DNA of 64,000 nt from Scalesia atractyloides. Lineage: Eukaryota; Streptophyta; Magnoliopsida; Asterales; Asteraceae. Made by a program: the position numbers and the translations under genes. Where the stretch lies: contig CAMTDV010000027.1 of assembly GCA_947069175.1 (NCBI GenBank), positions 41,739,369-41,803,368 of the forward strand, in the 5' to 3' direction. Below the pieces are notes generated by a model. The model saw only the letters and a program-made list of their open reading frames with translations, did not search any database and was not told where the DNA came from. Below, piece by piece: positions 10,815 through 23,435 of the stretch; position 1 is the first letter of the stretch; every line of letters starts with the position of its first letter.

Positions 10815-11363
10815 TTTATTTTCTTACAAAAGATATTACTTTGTTTTATTATTTTAAATGCTAAACTTATTTGACTTGCTGACTTGGTAAGTAATTATAT
10901 GGTTGGATTCAAATACATAGCCTTCTAAAAACTGGAAGTCGTATGAATGGTATCAAACAAACTCTGATTGAACTCTGACTAGCGAGATTGGAACCGTCTT
11001 GACAAACTCTACGATTTTAGATTTAGGTTTTTTGCTTTTGTATTTTTAGCTTTTGATTTTTTTTTCAAATCATTGTGTCTTTTTATTTGGCATTGTATTT
11101 TTTCGTCATCATGTCTCTTTTGCGACGTATTGTGTCTTTTTTCCTCAGCATTGTGTTATATTTTGTTTGACATTGTCTTATATTTTGCAATCCATTATGC
11201 CTTTATATGCTTCTTGAGTTTAGGAGACTATGTAGAATAACTCAACCCAACTATTATACCATGTAGTTTTTAACTTAAGTTGTTATATTTTTTATGTGAG
11301 TGATATAATGTTAGTTTTAGTTCTATTACATAAAACTAGTGTAAAAGTGGTATAATACCATTA
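10815..11363. other. AT-rich spacer, no gene seen
   Basis: Between 11045 and 11210 a T-rich degenerate repeat of cattgtgtcttt/cattgtattttt occurs about seven times. Nothing else was identified. Confidence 0.55.
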
Positions 11364-11627
11364 GGGCCCTTCATATTAGACTATGCTATGTGGGGTGGTT
11401 TTTGGGCATTGATGGTCTTCAACGCCAGCTACTCTATCCATGATTGGCGTTGGGCATGGTATTGCCTTTTTGGCGTGGTAATTGAGCCTGGCGTGGGGCT
11501 TGGGGGATAAGGTGACATGGCTGGTTATGGTTGGTTGGTCTAATATGGTTGGCTTTGGTTACTTTAATTAAAAAAAAATCTACATGGCTGGCCACGCCAA
11601 GCTAAGCCACGCTACACCCCACCTCTA
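11364..11627. mobile_element. Possible MITE
   Basis: The segment is locally GC-richer than its flanks. It begins gggccctt..tatgtggggtgg and ends ccacgctacaccccacc, which are roughly complementary ends. It contains repeated ggcgtgg/gccacgcc words. No target duplication was confirmed. Confidence 0.3.
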
Positions 11628-11713
11628 GTTTTTGAGTATTACCTTGTGGATCCCATCCTCATCACATGTCGAGCAATGCTCCCAACTCAAGCCTCTCCAC
11701 ATTCCATAGTCTT

Positions 11714-11985
11714 AAGGGCTGCTTGACAACTTCTGAATGGTTAAGTGCTGAACCAGTAAGAGGTCTGAACCATTAAGAGTCAGTATAAAGCTTAATCGTT
11801 CGGAGGCAAATGTTTAACCAATTCAGATTAGAGGTCTTAACCATTTAGACTTAGTATAATTCTTAACCATTCAGAGGCATTCAGACATCTGCTCGCGAAA
11901 CAAATAGTCTGAATCATTACGTGTTGAACCAGTAAGAGGTCTGAACCATTAAGAGCCTCATTAAGAGCTAAACAAACAGCCCCTT
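11714..11985. mobile_element. hAT-type MITE
   Basis: The left end agggctgcttg and right end caaacagcccct are near-perfect inverted repeats. The inside repeats gaaccagtaagaggtctgaa and close variants of gaaccattaagag. From memory this word set belongs to a widespread dicot hAT-type MITE. Flanks tagtctta and tagcttat are similar but not identical, so the 8-bp duplication is uncertain. Confidence 0.55.
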
Positions 11986-12721
11986 AGCTTATTAAGAAAA
12001 TAGTTGTTATTCGACTAACAAATTATTATATATATAATTTATGAACTTGTTATCTACAGTGTTTTTTTTCCTTTTATGACTTTTTTTCATGTATCCTTTT
12101 TCTTGTTTCTTTATTTATTTTTTTAAGTTTCAATCGAACCTTGTATTGTATATGTAATAAAATGAACGGTCTAATACGGACCGAACAACGTCAGTACCGA
12201 AATTGATATTCGTTTTTATTCTTTCGATCAATGTAAACACATCTCGGTATTTTTTGGTAGTACCATGACTTTTTTTTTTCTCTTTCGATAAGTGTCGGTA
12301 TCTTAATGAACCGGACTACAGTCAAATGAATTTCTGCCATTAACGTTATTTACAATATTGCGTCTATGTTTCCATTAAAAATTAGGTCGACTCGCCGCAG
12401 AGCACGAGTATAACCCACTAGTTTACTAAAAACAAAATAAATCCGGTTACATAGTAAAGCACGATGTTCTAATTGATGACATACGAACAAGGTTGATTTC
12501 ATATATGGAACCATGTTCTGTTTACAGGATTGTTAAAGACTTTGGATTGGATTCTATTTATGTTTGTATGATAAGAAATTATGGTCCATTCACTTAAGAC
12601 TCTGCGTAGATGCCCAAATCAAACTTTCTGGAATATACTCGTGTTCATATTCCATATTTCCAGATTAAATCATCGCGTATGATACTAATAGAGTTCAACT
12701 AATTTAATTATGCCGGATGTG

Positions 12722-13308
12722 CAGTTGGGGCTGTGCGGTTCGGAACCGAACCGAATCGTAACCATTTAATGCTAAATATAATACCGGAATCGGAACCAAA
12801 CCGTATTTTAACGGTTCTGGTTTGGTTCGGAACCGGGTTAAACGGTCAATTAAATCGTAGGACTAACAACAAAATAAAAACAATTAAAACAATCAAACCG
12901 TTTAACGCAGATAACTAAGAGTTGCAACATTCAAAATTCAAACCAATCAAAGTACAAGTAGCAACAATAAAATGTTTCAAACCATGAAACGAAGTATACA
13001 AAGTAAAAGACGAAAGTTAACTAAGAAAACTTTTAGTTAACCATCACAAAAACTTCATTCAAGCATTATGTAAAAATTATTTTTATATTCTTTATGAATA
13101 GAAACATTTTTTAAATATAACATTTAAAGTTTAATAAATTAATAGGGTTTTTTAATATATTATTTAAAGTTTAAACTCAAACCAGTTCTAGCGGTTCTTT
13201 AAACGAACCCGTCGGTTATAATTGGAACCGAACCGGGAACCGTTTTCTCCTATTTTTTAAACTTGAACCGGTTCTAGCGGTTTGGAACCACAAATTGCTC
13301 GGCCCTAG
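12722..13308. mobile_element. Non-autonomous hAT-like element rich in ggttcggaaccg words
   Basis: The ends carry ggttcggaaccgaacc-type sequence on the left (12737-12860) and gaaccggttctagcggtttgg on the right (13160-13300). The terminus ggccctag opposite ggggctg suggests short inverted ends. The interior is AT-rich and non-coding. Confidence 0.4.
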
Positions 13309-13319
13309 ATGTTCTTAAT

Positions 13320-14115
13320 ATATACCATATAATAAAACAAATCTATATGTGACACGTATTATTTATTTGAGACATCTTTTGATTTCCCCGCATATCTTTT
13401 TTTATATAATAAAAAAATCAATAAGTGGCATTTTTCATAATTATCTTATATTAAATAATTAAATAAATAAATGATAAATTAATATTAATTTTTATCCTAT
13501 TTTGAATTTCAAATAGAATCTTACTATTTTCAAATAAAATATGATCATCAAATTTAAATTATTAATTTAATATATTTTTAAATAAAACAAATTATTTATC
13601 ACAAAAACCAAACTTTCTATTAATATATAATTTATTTTTTTCATTAATTAAAAAATTATTATATCGACTTTATTACATAATTTATAAATCAGATTGTCGA
13701 AATTGGTAACGTATCTTCTTTTCAAGAAGCATCTCCGCAATCACCCTATCTATTGCGTATCGAGTATGTCTCATAGTATTTTTAATGATATAACTTTTTT
13801 TATAATTTGGTAGATAAAATTAGATTTATTCAACATACATTTTACATATATAACTTTTTTATTATTTACTTACAAAATTATATTTATTCAACCCGTGTAA
13901 TACACTAGCTTTTTAAATATATTTTTTATTATTTGGTATATATAATTAGATTTATTTAACTCGTACAAACACGAGGTTTTTAAAGATATAACATTTTTAT
14001 TATGTAATACACAAAGTTTAAAGATATAACTTTTATATTATTTGGTATATAAAATTATATTTATTCAACTTGTACAATACACAAGATTTTTAAAAATATA
14101 ACTATTTATTATTTA
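13320..14115. repeat. AT-rich degenerate tandem repeat, left part
   Basis: A degenerate unit of about 70-80 bp recurs, recognised by atatttattcaac, tacaa(t)acac and ggtttttaaa. It continues after the inserted MULE-like element at 15397-15515. No coding capacity is seen. Confidence 0.5.
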
Positions 14116-15386
14116 GAGTAGGGTTCCTGCGGAAAATGTGTTTTTCCTACAAAGTGTAGGAAGCGATCTTGGGCATTGGATGGGTGTGTTTAATGGCGAA
14201 GATCAAGTTGGTGGCATTTTTGTAATATTTGTGTATCATTAACTAATTGTTATAATAGGTTTGGGATACTTTGGTCATTTACTGTGTTTTAAATCAATCG
14301 AATAACTGCAAAATATAACACACCTCCTATAATCTCGCGCATTTCCTTCCATCTATCTAAAACCCATTATCGATAACCATCTTGCATACCAAAATTAGCT
14401 AGAATCATAAATCAATATTATAAATTCGACATGAAATACAAGCGTAAGAGATGATCATAGTAATGTGTTTTGTTGCACTTGTGTTGGATACTAGATGTAT
14501 TCATAGTAGTGTGTTTCAATGATAAAACACAATGTGATGAACAAGTGACTACTTTGGTAAAGATGTTTTTTTACATTGATATTGTTTTAAGGATTGATTG
14601 TTAAAGCTATATTGTGATTAGATCCTACATATATATGTATTCAGTTTGTTTGTTAAATACAATGTTTTTTTAAAGTTTGATCATAGTACTGTGTTTTACT
14701 GCACTTGATGTTGGATACTAGATGTGTTCATAGTAGTGTGTTTTAGTGATAAAACACAATGTGATGAACAAGTGGCTAACTTGGTAAATGTGTTATTTTT
14801 TTACGTTGATATTGTTTTAAGGATTGATGTATTAAAGTTACACTGTGATAGATCTTACATATACATGTATTAAGTATGTTTTGTTAAAGACAATGTTTTT
14901 TTAAAGTTTGATTATAGTACTATGTTTTACCGCACTTGATGTTGGATACTAGGTATGTTCATAGTAGTGTGTTTTAGTGATAAAACACAATGATGAACCA
15001 GTTACTGACTGATAAAACATAACGTGACGAACCAGTTACTAACTGCTAAAACACAACGTAGATGTGTTCATAGCAGTGTGTTTTAGTGATAAAACACACT
15101 TTGACGCCATGGTTTTTTAGCGAACCACTTTAGAAAAAGAAGAAGAATTGCGATTTGAATGATAAACGATGAATCGATCTTAATATAACTGTCAATTTGA
15201 TTTCAATGTGATATTTGGTTTCCCTAAATTTATCATGTGTTAGTTATAATAAATATATACCATATATAGAATTAATATCAAATTACCTTCTTGTCTTTTT
15301 ATTAAAATAACTACTTGCCACATGTAATTATGTGATGGCTTTCTACATTTTGTAAGAAAAAATGACTTTATAGCCAACTCCTACTC
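14116..15386. mobile_element. Non-autonomous MULE-like element with 10-bp target duplication
   Basis: The ends gagtaggg..cctactc form imperfect inverted repeats of about 50 bp. The left one contains tgtgtttttcctacaaagtgtagg; the right one reads, in reverse, as cattttttcttacaaaatgtag. The flanks are the identical 10-mer ttattattta at 14106-14115 and 15387-15396. A 9-11-bp duplication and tens of bp of terminal repeat fit Mutator-like elements. The interior has no ORF but contains a large tandem repeat. Confidence 0.75.
14453..15110 (+). repeat. About 230-bp tandem repeat inside the MULE-like element
   Basis: Units start at 14453, 14679 and 14910 with gatcatagta/gattatagta. Each contains gtgttttagtgataaaacaca and, in the first two, a shared tail (ttgatattgttttaaggattg). 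The third unit is partial and then decays into shorter repeats to about 15110. Confidence 0.75.
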
Positions 15387-15396
15387 TTATTATTTA

Positions 15397-16849
15397 ATAC
15401 ATAACATTACATTTAATTAATGTGTAATAAATGAGATTTTTAAAAATATATTTTTATTATTTAATATATAAAATTACATTTATTCAACTCGTATAATATA
15501 TGAGGTTCTAACCTAGTTTTATATTTATAAAAGTAAAACCATGAATGGGAATTTATCCGCATACTAAAATCTTACGCGTTCTATAAAATATATACATTTG
15601 GTGCATTAATGAATAACAAAGGCTAAAGTAGCTTGGTTGGTTAGAATCCTCGCGTCCAAAATTGGTGTAGATTTTTAACAGTTTTATTTATTTATTTATT
15701 TACAAGTAAATTACTGTGTTGGCCCCTGTAATTTATTTAGTTTAACCCTTTTAATCCTAAAAGAAATATTTTAACATATTAGACTCTGAGGTTGCATTTT
15801 ATAATGGTTTTGACCCCTAACACTAACTTTGTTACTTTTTTGCAGTTAAGTGTAAAGGTAATTAGGTAATTATATACCTTAGGGGCTGTTTCTGATAATT
15901 ACAAAGTTCTTTTAATATTTAAGACATTATTAATGCAATTACTTAAGTTTTTTTAGTTATTTCGTTATTTTAACAATTATTCTTTAACAAAATATGTTTT
16001 ATATATACAAATAAATATGTATTTTCATTAACCGTTTGTTTTTTTATAAACGTTGTTTTTAAAATCATTTGTTTAACCTTTGTTTAAACCGTCTATCGTT
16101 TTTACTATTATTCATTTTAAAACCGCTTGTTTATTAAAATGATTCTTTTTAAAGTTGTTTGTCTTTTAAAGAACTTTTTTAAACGATTCATTTTATAATG
16201 TTCTTTTTAAAATCCTTTTATAAACTTTTTTAAACAATTTGTTATCTTAAGTCGTTAGTTTTTAAAAGCGTTTTTTTAAACCGTTCGTTTTAGAACCGTT
16301 TTTAAAATTGTTCATTTTTAAACTTTATGTTAAGTTTACCTAAAGCCATTAGAGAAAAAGAATTTCTGATAATGAACGATTTCAAAAATCGAAGTAATTT
16401 AAAAACCATCAATTTTAATAAACAAAAGGTTAAAAAATAACGAATTATGAATGACGTTTAAAAAAACTAAGCGTAAAAAATGACGTTTATGAAAAAAACA
16501 AACCTTAAACATTAAGTTAACAAGTGTAAGGAACTAAAAACACACAAATTTAATAAACGAAAGGTTAAAAAATAACGAATTTGAATAAACAAACGGTTCA
16601 AAGAAATGGAAGAGTTGAAAAAGAAATAAACCATTCTAAAGAAAGTTTGAAAAATGAACAATCTTTTGCAAGCTTTTTATTAGAATGTTTCTATTTTTTT
16701 TTTCAAATCTTACATTTCTTTTGTTTTTTATACATGTCATTTTGTAAAATTTAAAAAATGAACGACTTAAAAAAATGTGTAGTTTAAAATGTTTAAAAAT
16801 AAATGATTTTATACATGTCGTTTTGTAAAATTTAAAAGATGATATCGAG
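15397..16849. repeat. AT-rich DNA with degenerate gtttt/aaaac repeats
   Basis: To 15515 this continues the 75-bp-type repeat. From 15990 to 16330 the strand is rich in variants of cgtttgttttttaaa; from 16370 to 16640 it is rich in the complement (taaaaaataacgaa, aacaaaaggtt). A near-direct repeat pair (taataaacgaaaggttaaaaaata-type) sits near 16418 and 16550. No gene is seen. Confidence 0.45.
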
Positions 16850-18389
16850 CTTGTTACAACTGAGTTCTAGTGTGAGTATTCGAGAGTAGTTTGCGAGAGT
16901 AACAAAATGTGCAAGTGTGTGTTTGCTCAAGCTCAATATCCCCTCGTATATCTTGTAAATTAGCTAACTAACTAAGCGAAGAAGGAAGCTCCCACGTTCA
17001 CCCACATCGACTATGGCCTCATATGCACGTGCCTAAATCCCAGTATATTCTACGATATTCTAGCTTGACCCAGTCCATCGCGTGTACATGTATCAAATTT
17101 GAATAAGATATCTAAGAAAACCATCAGAAAACATTACAAAGACTGAGGATCCTTGATCCTTTTGAATACCCGTTGAACATTTTAAAAATAACGTGTCTAG
17201 AATACATGGAGGATCATTGATCCATAAGTAAATGAAAACAGCCCTAACAATAAAGATGTTTTTTTTAAAACCAACTAAGAGGATGATATTATGTGTTTGC
17301 CAATGACATTAATTATTCTTATTTATTTGTTCTTTTATGAAACCAACCATGGTTCAAAACAGAGACAAATTTTATGGCTCTATTTAGCCTTTATAAGTTT
17401 TTGTAAATATATATATTTTCATTGGACGTTCTGTTTGTGATATGCACATATAATGTATATATGTGTAACCTCTGTTGAAGAACATTTTTAAGAGCGGCAA
17501 TGTCAGGTCTTTTCTCAGCCTTTATGGCTCTATTATAGCCTTTATAAGTATCCCTTATTGTTATAATAATAGCACTGTATAAATGCATCATGACACACCT
17601 TAGCTTTTAGTCTTCTTTTACTTTATTCAAAGAAAGTCTACCGTTGTTGTTAGATTGATGTGTTGGCTATAGGGTGTGGTAATACCATCCCCCTTTCTTT
17701 CGTACGTCCACCTCATTGCCACATCCCCTTCTCCTTTCACCTCATCATCCTTCCCTAAACATGGTATGTGGTTCCCCCTTCTCCTTTCCATTTTTTCATT
17801 TTCTTTATTACATTGATCTTATTAAAACTATAAAATTTAAATATTAATATAATAAAAAAACACAAATGTATAAGAATAAAAAAATTTTGACATCATTAAA
17901 CGACATAAAAAAAACTAAAATCTGCAACGACGTTGAGCAACTCGTAGCATTTGCCAATGTTGATTAGCTCGTAGCGTTTGCCATGACGCAATGTGGTCAA
18001 AGTCAAGACCTTGTGTCCTTTGCTACATGCGTAGGGCTTCATCCATATCCTCCCCACGTGTATGTAAAGTTGCTCAAATATTGTAACACGTCGGTTCAAT
18101 AGTCTGCATTTCGAGAAAATCGAGTGTACGTTGCGATTAGTTTCATGCATTTGTTGTAGGAATTCATTAAACAGATTGAGTATGTCTTGTTTACTTCAGT
18201 GACAAGATTACGCTCACGGTCTTATTCACTTTGGTGATAAGATTACACTAGTAGACACTTTGGATTGATGTTTAATTACGCATGCTAGTATGTAACATGA
18301 TTAGTATACTTTCTATGAAAGGGAGGGCAACAATCAATAGAATGCCAGAACTCTAGTTAAATTAACCAAAATGTCCTTGCAACATTAAT
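16850..18389. other. Unassigned spacer with a short retroelement scrap
   Basis: No credible gene is seen. Positions 17482-17518 are the reverse complement of the segment encoding AEKRPDIAALK in the extra ORF at 23157-23435, so a scrap of that element lies here in opposite orientation. Two ggatc-rich words near 17148 and 17210 resemble those of the Tat-type DNA near 54-61 kb. Minus-strand ORFs at 17391 and 17896 are short and unlike known families. Confidence 0.5.
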
Positions 18390-18886
18390 ATGTTGTTTTT
18401 AAAATAAGAAAAGTCAAAATTGCTACTTTTAAAACCAAGAAAAGATGGATAAAATCAACAAAAACAAAACTCTGCTCAAAAGAGTATAACATCTTTTAAA
18501 TGGTTTAAAACTCTGTATAAAAGTAAAAGAACCATTGATTCACTAACCACTGTTTAACTAAAAAAGTCAAATAGATCCACTGTCTCATTAAAAATCACCA
18601 TTGTTTTCTCTCAAAACTCTGTTTAACCCAATAGAGGTTTCAAACATGCGTTTCCATCCATTTGTTGGCCAAAAGTCAAACATATGTTGTAAACATTGAT
18701 CTTACTATCTTAACATCTGTTAAGGCCCAACAGAGGTTTCAAACAGATATTTTGAAAACATATCTTTTCTATCTTTTTCAAAGGGTTTCCCTAAACGGAC
18801 CCACTTTCTAAACAGAGGTTTACTATAACAATACCACGTGGACCAAAAAGGTAACCGTTGTCCATGCTAGCATCCTGTTCCATTAA

Positions 18887-18899
18887 CCCTATAAAAACC
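18887..18899 (+). promoter_or_regulatory. TATA box upstream of the copia extra ORF
   Basis: The sequence ccctataaaaacc lies about 150 bp before the ATG at 19041, with a CT-rich stretch (ctatcctccattattacc) about 30 bp downstream. Upstream, at 18610-18830, aacagaggttt words recur. The ATG context caaaATGgc is good. Use as a promoter is inferred. Confidence 0.4.
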
Positions 18900-19040
18900 C
18901 ATGAGAAACAGAGTTTACATCTATCCTCCATTATTACCTTTCAAAAGAGAAAAACTCCGAATTTGCTTCCATCAAACTCTGTATTAAATCAAAGATCATC
19001 TGTTTAATAGATTTTCAAAAGATTTGAACTAAAGTTCAAA

Positions 19041-21075
19041 ATGGCCCTCGAATTGAAAACCCATCATATCTACTTACCGTATCTTGTAAAACACAACAAG
19101 AACATGGACTTTCATTCCATCATTGATATTATCAATTCTTCAATATACCTTTACATCCTCACTGCAAAAAGCCCCCATCTATTAACCACCCTTAGGGAAT
19201 TTTAGGCAAATGCAAAAATTTCGCTTAAAAACAAAAAGCCATTTCTCATCACTTCCATCATCAATAAAAAGCATGTTGAAACTACCCGGGAATCTATCTC
19301 CAACATGTTCAGACTACGAGACTTGGCAGGTATGGAAACTTTCTCCAAAAATGATCCCCAAAATGAGTTTATAGAAAGGGGAAATGAAGCTCAGGTGGGA
19401 ACAACTCTTTTTAAACCAAAATTCCCACCAGAAATGAAATTCTTTTTCCATACACTCTTGGTTTGCTTGTCTACAAAGACCACTTCTTTCAATGAGATTC
19501 CCCAAAAAAACTCAGTATCTTTGTTATGCTATCTTGAGAAATTCATATTACAATCTATCCCAGACATTGTTTATGGATTTGGTAGCAAACATAAAAGCTA
19601 TCATGAAGGGCACTGGCAATTCTCTTCTTATATATCCAAGACTATTAAGCCATTACCTAAAAAGTGTTTTAAGACAAGGGTGCTTTGAACAAGGTGACAC
19701 TTATAAGTAATAGTCTTTCAAATGATTACCCGTAATATGACTGAAAGTAAAGAAAATGTGGGAAAACAAAACATATTACAAAACCAAGTAATAGATGTTG
19801 AAACAATTTGTTGCTGAGCCCACTACTCCTGGTGACCATGGTGCATAACCCAACACTATGGAATCCACACCAGTCATTTCCACACAAACCATTTCCATTC
19901 CCATCCACAAATCCAAAAGAAAAACCAAAAAGAAGGGATCTCTGAAGGTTGAGATGCCAGAGATACCTGCTGTAACACAAATGCAGCAAACATATTTTGG
20001 TACTTACTGACAACAGATGCAAACATCTCCACCCATCCAGACTCCTCACTTATCCACACCAAATGAGAGTGTTGTTAGTACAGGGGACCCAAAGCAAGAG
20101 GGAGATATTTCACTTGATTATCTCTACTCAAGCCCCTCTCCCAGGGCTGCTTCTCTTTCCACACCTCCACCTACTAAAAATATTCCATCATCATTCCAAA
20201 AAATTCTTAATGTAATTGATACAAATGATTTACACTTACTTAGTTTCTCTCAACGACAAATCACAGAGAGTACACTTCTACAAGTGTCTAGGGCAAGTTC
20301 AAAAATTATTGCTATCCCATAAGCAGAGGAGGCAACACCTCCTGTGTCTCAAGGTACGTATTTCAAGTGGGGCAACTACAACAACTGTAGAGACAACGGT
20401 CTCACAGTTGGACGGTTGTTACGCTACTAAGACTCGCTTGAAGGCAACAACTACTGAGACAATAATCTCTTCACAAGTTGGAAGTCTCAAGTACCAAGGA
20501 AAACGGGCACCTAGTTCAAAACTAGGTATAACAACCTCAGGTAGGAATTCATATGATCCTATTAACGTAGGTGATGGATTTAACTATCATAAATTGATAG
20601 AGAGAGTCACCAAATTGGAAACATCTGTCGTAGAAATTAAAGACATGATGAAAATTTTGGTATAAAATTCTAGAACTCCACCATCAAATGCAGACAGTGC
20701 AAAAGAAATGTGAAACCATGTTCAACCACACCTACATCTTCAAATGTAGGCTGCAGAAGAAAGATATCACATGCAAGTAGATTTGATACGACAAACAATG
20801 GATGCCAAGTACAAATATATCCAGGCTGAAGTTAAAACCATCAAAGACTTTATCTCTGAATGCACGGTAAAACTCTCACTCTCCCTAAATATGAAGATGA
20901 TGCCAAAAAGGGGAGGAAGATTGTATGAGAAAGCTCCCACCTCTGGTCAAAAATGCTGAGAAAAGACCTGGCATTGCCGCTCTTTAAAAGGGTAGACAAG
21001 AAGAGATTGCCAAAGAGATGGAAAAGCAAAAGTGGAGGGATAAAAAGGGAAGCTAATATGCAGATAACATTGTAG
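19041..21075 (+). pseudogene. Extra ORF of a SIRE/Maximus-like copia element, first copy
   Basis: The frame starts MALELKTHHIYLPYLVKHNK, meets a stop near 19203, resumes in the same frame, and contains FPPEMKFFFHTLLVCLSTKT (about 19420-19480). After a frameshift it continues in another frame (LFMDLVANIKAI, YPRLLSHY). A Pro/Ser/Thr-rich region (about 19850-20200) is followed by coiled-coil-like stretches (LIERVTKLETSVVEIKDMM) and a Lys/Glu-rich end. From memory this resembles Asteraceae hypothetical proteins found downstream of copia pol (env-like position). The polypurine tract and LTR at 36612-37326 fit that reading. Several stops and shifts make it non-functional; the role of such ORFs is unknown. 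Confidence 0.6.
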
Positions 21076-21966
21076 GAAATCATTGAAAGAAAGAAAATTC
21101 AAGATAACCAAGCTTCTTCAACAGAGGTTACAAAAAAACAATATTTTCATAACCGGACCGAACGTCTTACCGGTTCACTGGTCGAACTAGTCGGATTGAC
21201 CGAACCAGATTCAAAAACCGAAGAGCTGTAAATAATTTTATTTACAACATTTGTTAGAATCAACCTCATTCCTTTTTACCAACAATTTAAATTATTAAAA
21301 ATATATTAATAAGTAGATAAAAAAGAGAAAAGTAAAAACTTACAAATGTAAAAATAACGTGGTTTGGTATTATTTTCCCATCAACATATTATTTCATAAT
21401 TATAAAGTTTGAAAAGCTACATAAGTTTTGTACTTTTATAGGTAATAGACTTCTACAAATTCAAAACTTTAACCCTTCCGTTCTAGTCTTAGTCAACAAA
21501 ATGGTTTTGGACGTTGGATTGTGATGATATTTATATGTAGTAACTATTTAGATTTTCTGTTTACCTAAGTCAAAAATAAAGAAACAAATAAGGAATGAAG
21601 ATTAGACTTTAGGTCCGGCAACCTCAATCGCGATTTCAAGACCCAGACCGGAATCCTCCCTCTCCTTCGGCAAAGATGATCAGAATCCCCTTCTCCTCCG
21701 GCAGCGACGATCGGAGCCTCCTCCAGCAGCATCGATCGGAAACTCCTTTTCATCAGAACGAAGTCCGATTTGACCATTACACATAGGTTTTTCCGGTTCA
21801 ACTACCAGCCACCGTTCCAGCTGGCCAGGTGTTTTTACGAACGGTTAAAAGGGTCAACGAAAGTGACAGAGGCTAGAAGTGGATGGCGAGGGGAGCATCA
21901 TTGGAACTTGAAGCCATAATCATTGAACAGAGGTCGATAGTGTTCGTCAACGTGAATATTAAGGAA
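19607..21966 (+). repeat. Tandem duplication, first unit
   Basis: The segment from ggcactggcaat (19608) to gaatattaagga (about 21965) is repeated directly as 21967-24250 plus about 24906-25020, with a period near 2358 bp. Matching blocks include gacaaatcacagagagtaca, ataaccggaccgaacgtctt and gaacagaggtcgatagtgtt. Differences at a few percent by eye make it older than the gag-only insertion. Confidence 0.8.
21076..21966. other. Non-coding part of the duplicated unit
   Basis: The stretch begins near a decayed ORF end and holds an accggaccgaacg..accggttcact region (21153-21215), an AT-rich middle, and a GC-richer part (21601-21840). Its end, 21880-21960, can be read as MARGASLELEAIIIEQRSIV but has no recognised family. 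The GC-rich ends with ccggttcaac may mark a hAT-like insertion. Nothing firmer is supported. Confidence 0.4.
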
Positions 21967-23435
21967 GGGCACTGGCAATCCTCTTCGTATATATCCAAGA
22001 CTATTAAGCCTTTACCTAAAAAGAGTTTTAAGACAAGAGAGCTTTGAACAAGGTGAAACACTTGCAAGTAATAGTCTTTCAAATGATTACCCAACTAAAA
22101 GTAAAGAAAATGTGGGAACAAAAAACATATTACAAAACCAAGCAACAGATGTTGAAACAATTTGTTGCTGAGCCCACTACTCCCGATGATCATGGTGCAC
22201 AACCCAACACTTTTGAATCCACATCAGTCATTTCCACACAAAGCATTTCCATTCCCATCCACAAATCCAAAAGAAAAACAAAAACGAAGGGATCTCTGAA
22301 GGTTGAGATGCCAGAGATACCTGCTGTAACACAAATGCAGCAAACATCTTTTGGTACTTACTCACAACAAATGTAAACATCTCCACCCATCCAGACTCCT
22401 CACTTATCCTCACCAAATGAGAGTGTTGTAAGAACAGGGGACCCAAAGTAAGAGGGGGTATTTCACTTGATTATCTCTACTCAAGCCCCTCTCCCAGGGC
22501 TGCTTCTCTTTCCACACCTCCACCCACTAAAAATATTTCATCATCATTCCAAAAATTTCTTAATGCAATTGATACAAATGACTTACACTCACCTAGTTTC
22601 TCTCAATGACAAATCACAGAGAGTACACTTCTACAAGTGACTAGGGCAAGTTCAGGGATTATTGCTATCCCACAAGCAGAGGAGGCAACAGCTCCTGTGT
22701 CTCAAGAGACACAGGTAGGTATTTCAAGTGGGGCAACTACAACAACTGTATAGACAACAGTCTCACAGTTGGACCGTTGTTATGTTGCTAAGACCCCCTA
22801 TAAGGCAACAACTGTTGAGACAATACTCTTTTCACAAGTTGGAAGTCTCAAGTACCAAGAAAAAGGGGCATCTAGTTCAAAACTAGGTATAACAACCTTA
22901 GGTAGGAATTCAGATGATTCTATTAACTTAGTTGATGGATTTACCTATCTTGAATTGATAGAGAGAGTCGCCAAATTGGAAACATCTGTTGTATAAATCA
23001 AAGACATGATGACAATTTTGGTACTAAACTCTAGAACTCCACCATCAAATACAGACACTGCAAAAGAAATGTGGGCCCATGTTCAACCATACCAGATCTT
23101 TAAAAGAAGGCTGCAGAAGAAAGAATCCCATGCAAGTAGATTTGATACGATAAACAATGGATGCCAAGTACAAAGATACCCAAGCGGAAGTTAAAGCCAT
23201 TAAAGACTTTATCTTTGAATACATCGATAAAACTCTCAATCTCGCTAAGTATGTAGATGATGCCAAAAAGGGAGAGGAAGACTGCATGAGAAAGCTCTCA
23301 CCTCTGGTCGAAAAGGCTGAGAAAAGACCTGACATTGCCGCTCTTAAAAAGGGAAGACAAGAAGAGATTGCCAAAGAGATGGAAAAGCAAAAGTGGAGGA
23401 TAAAAAGGGAAGCTAATATGCAGATTAAAGTATAG
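21967..23435 (+). pseudogene. Extra ORF of copia-like element, second (duplicated) copy
   Basis: This is the duplicate of the 3' part of the first copy. Frame pieces include IPIHKSKRKTKTKGSLKVEM and MPEIPAVTQMQQTSFGTY (to 22376), ELIERVAKLETSVV (to about 22996) and a better preserved C-terminal piece at 23157-23435, MDAKYKDTQAEVKAIKDFIF..EKAEKRPDIAALKKGRQEEI. The end is strongly charged and probably helical or coiled-coil. It lacks the N-terminal MALELK part because the duplication starts inside the ORF. Stops separate the pieces. Confidence 0.6.

Noticed and set aside
15612..15650. tRNA-like stretch gtagcttggttggttagaatcc
   Set aside because: It resembles a D-arm, but no B-box lies at the right distance.
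15690..15900. Possible MITE end (ggcccctgtaattt..)
   Set aside because: Only one end is recognisable; no inverted partner or target duplication was found.
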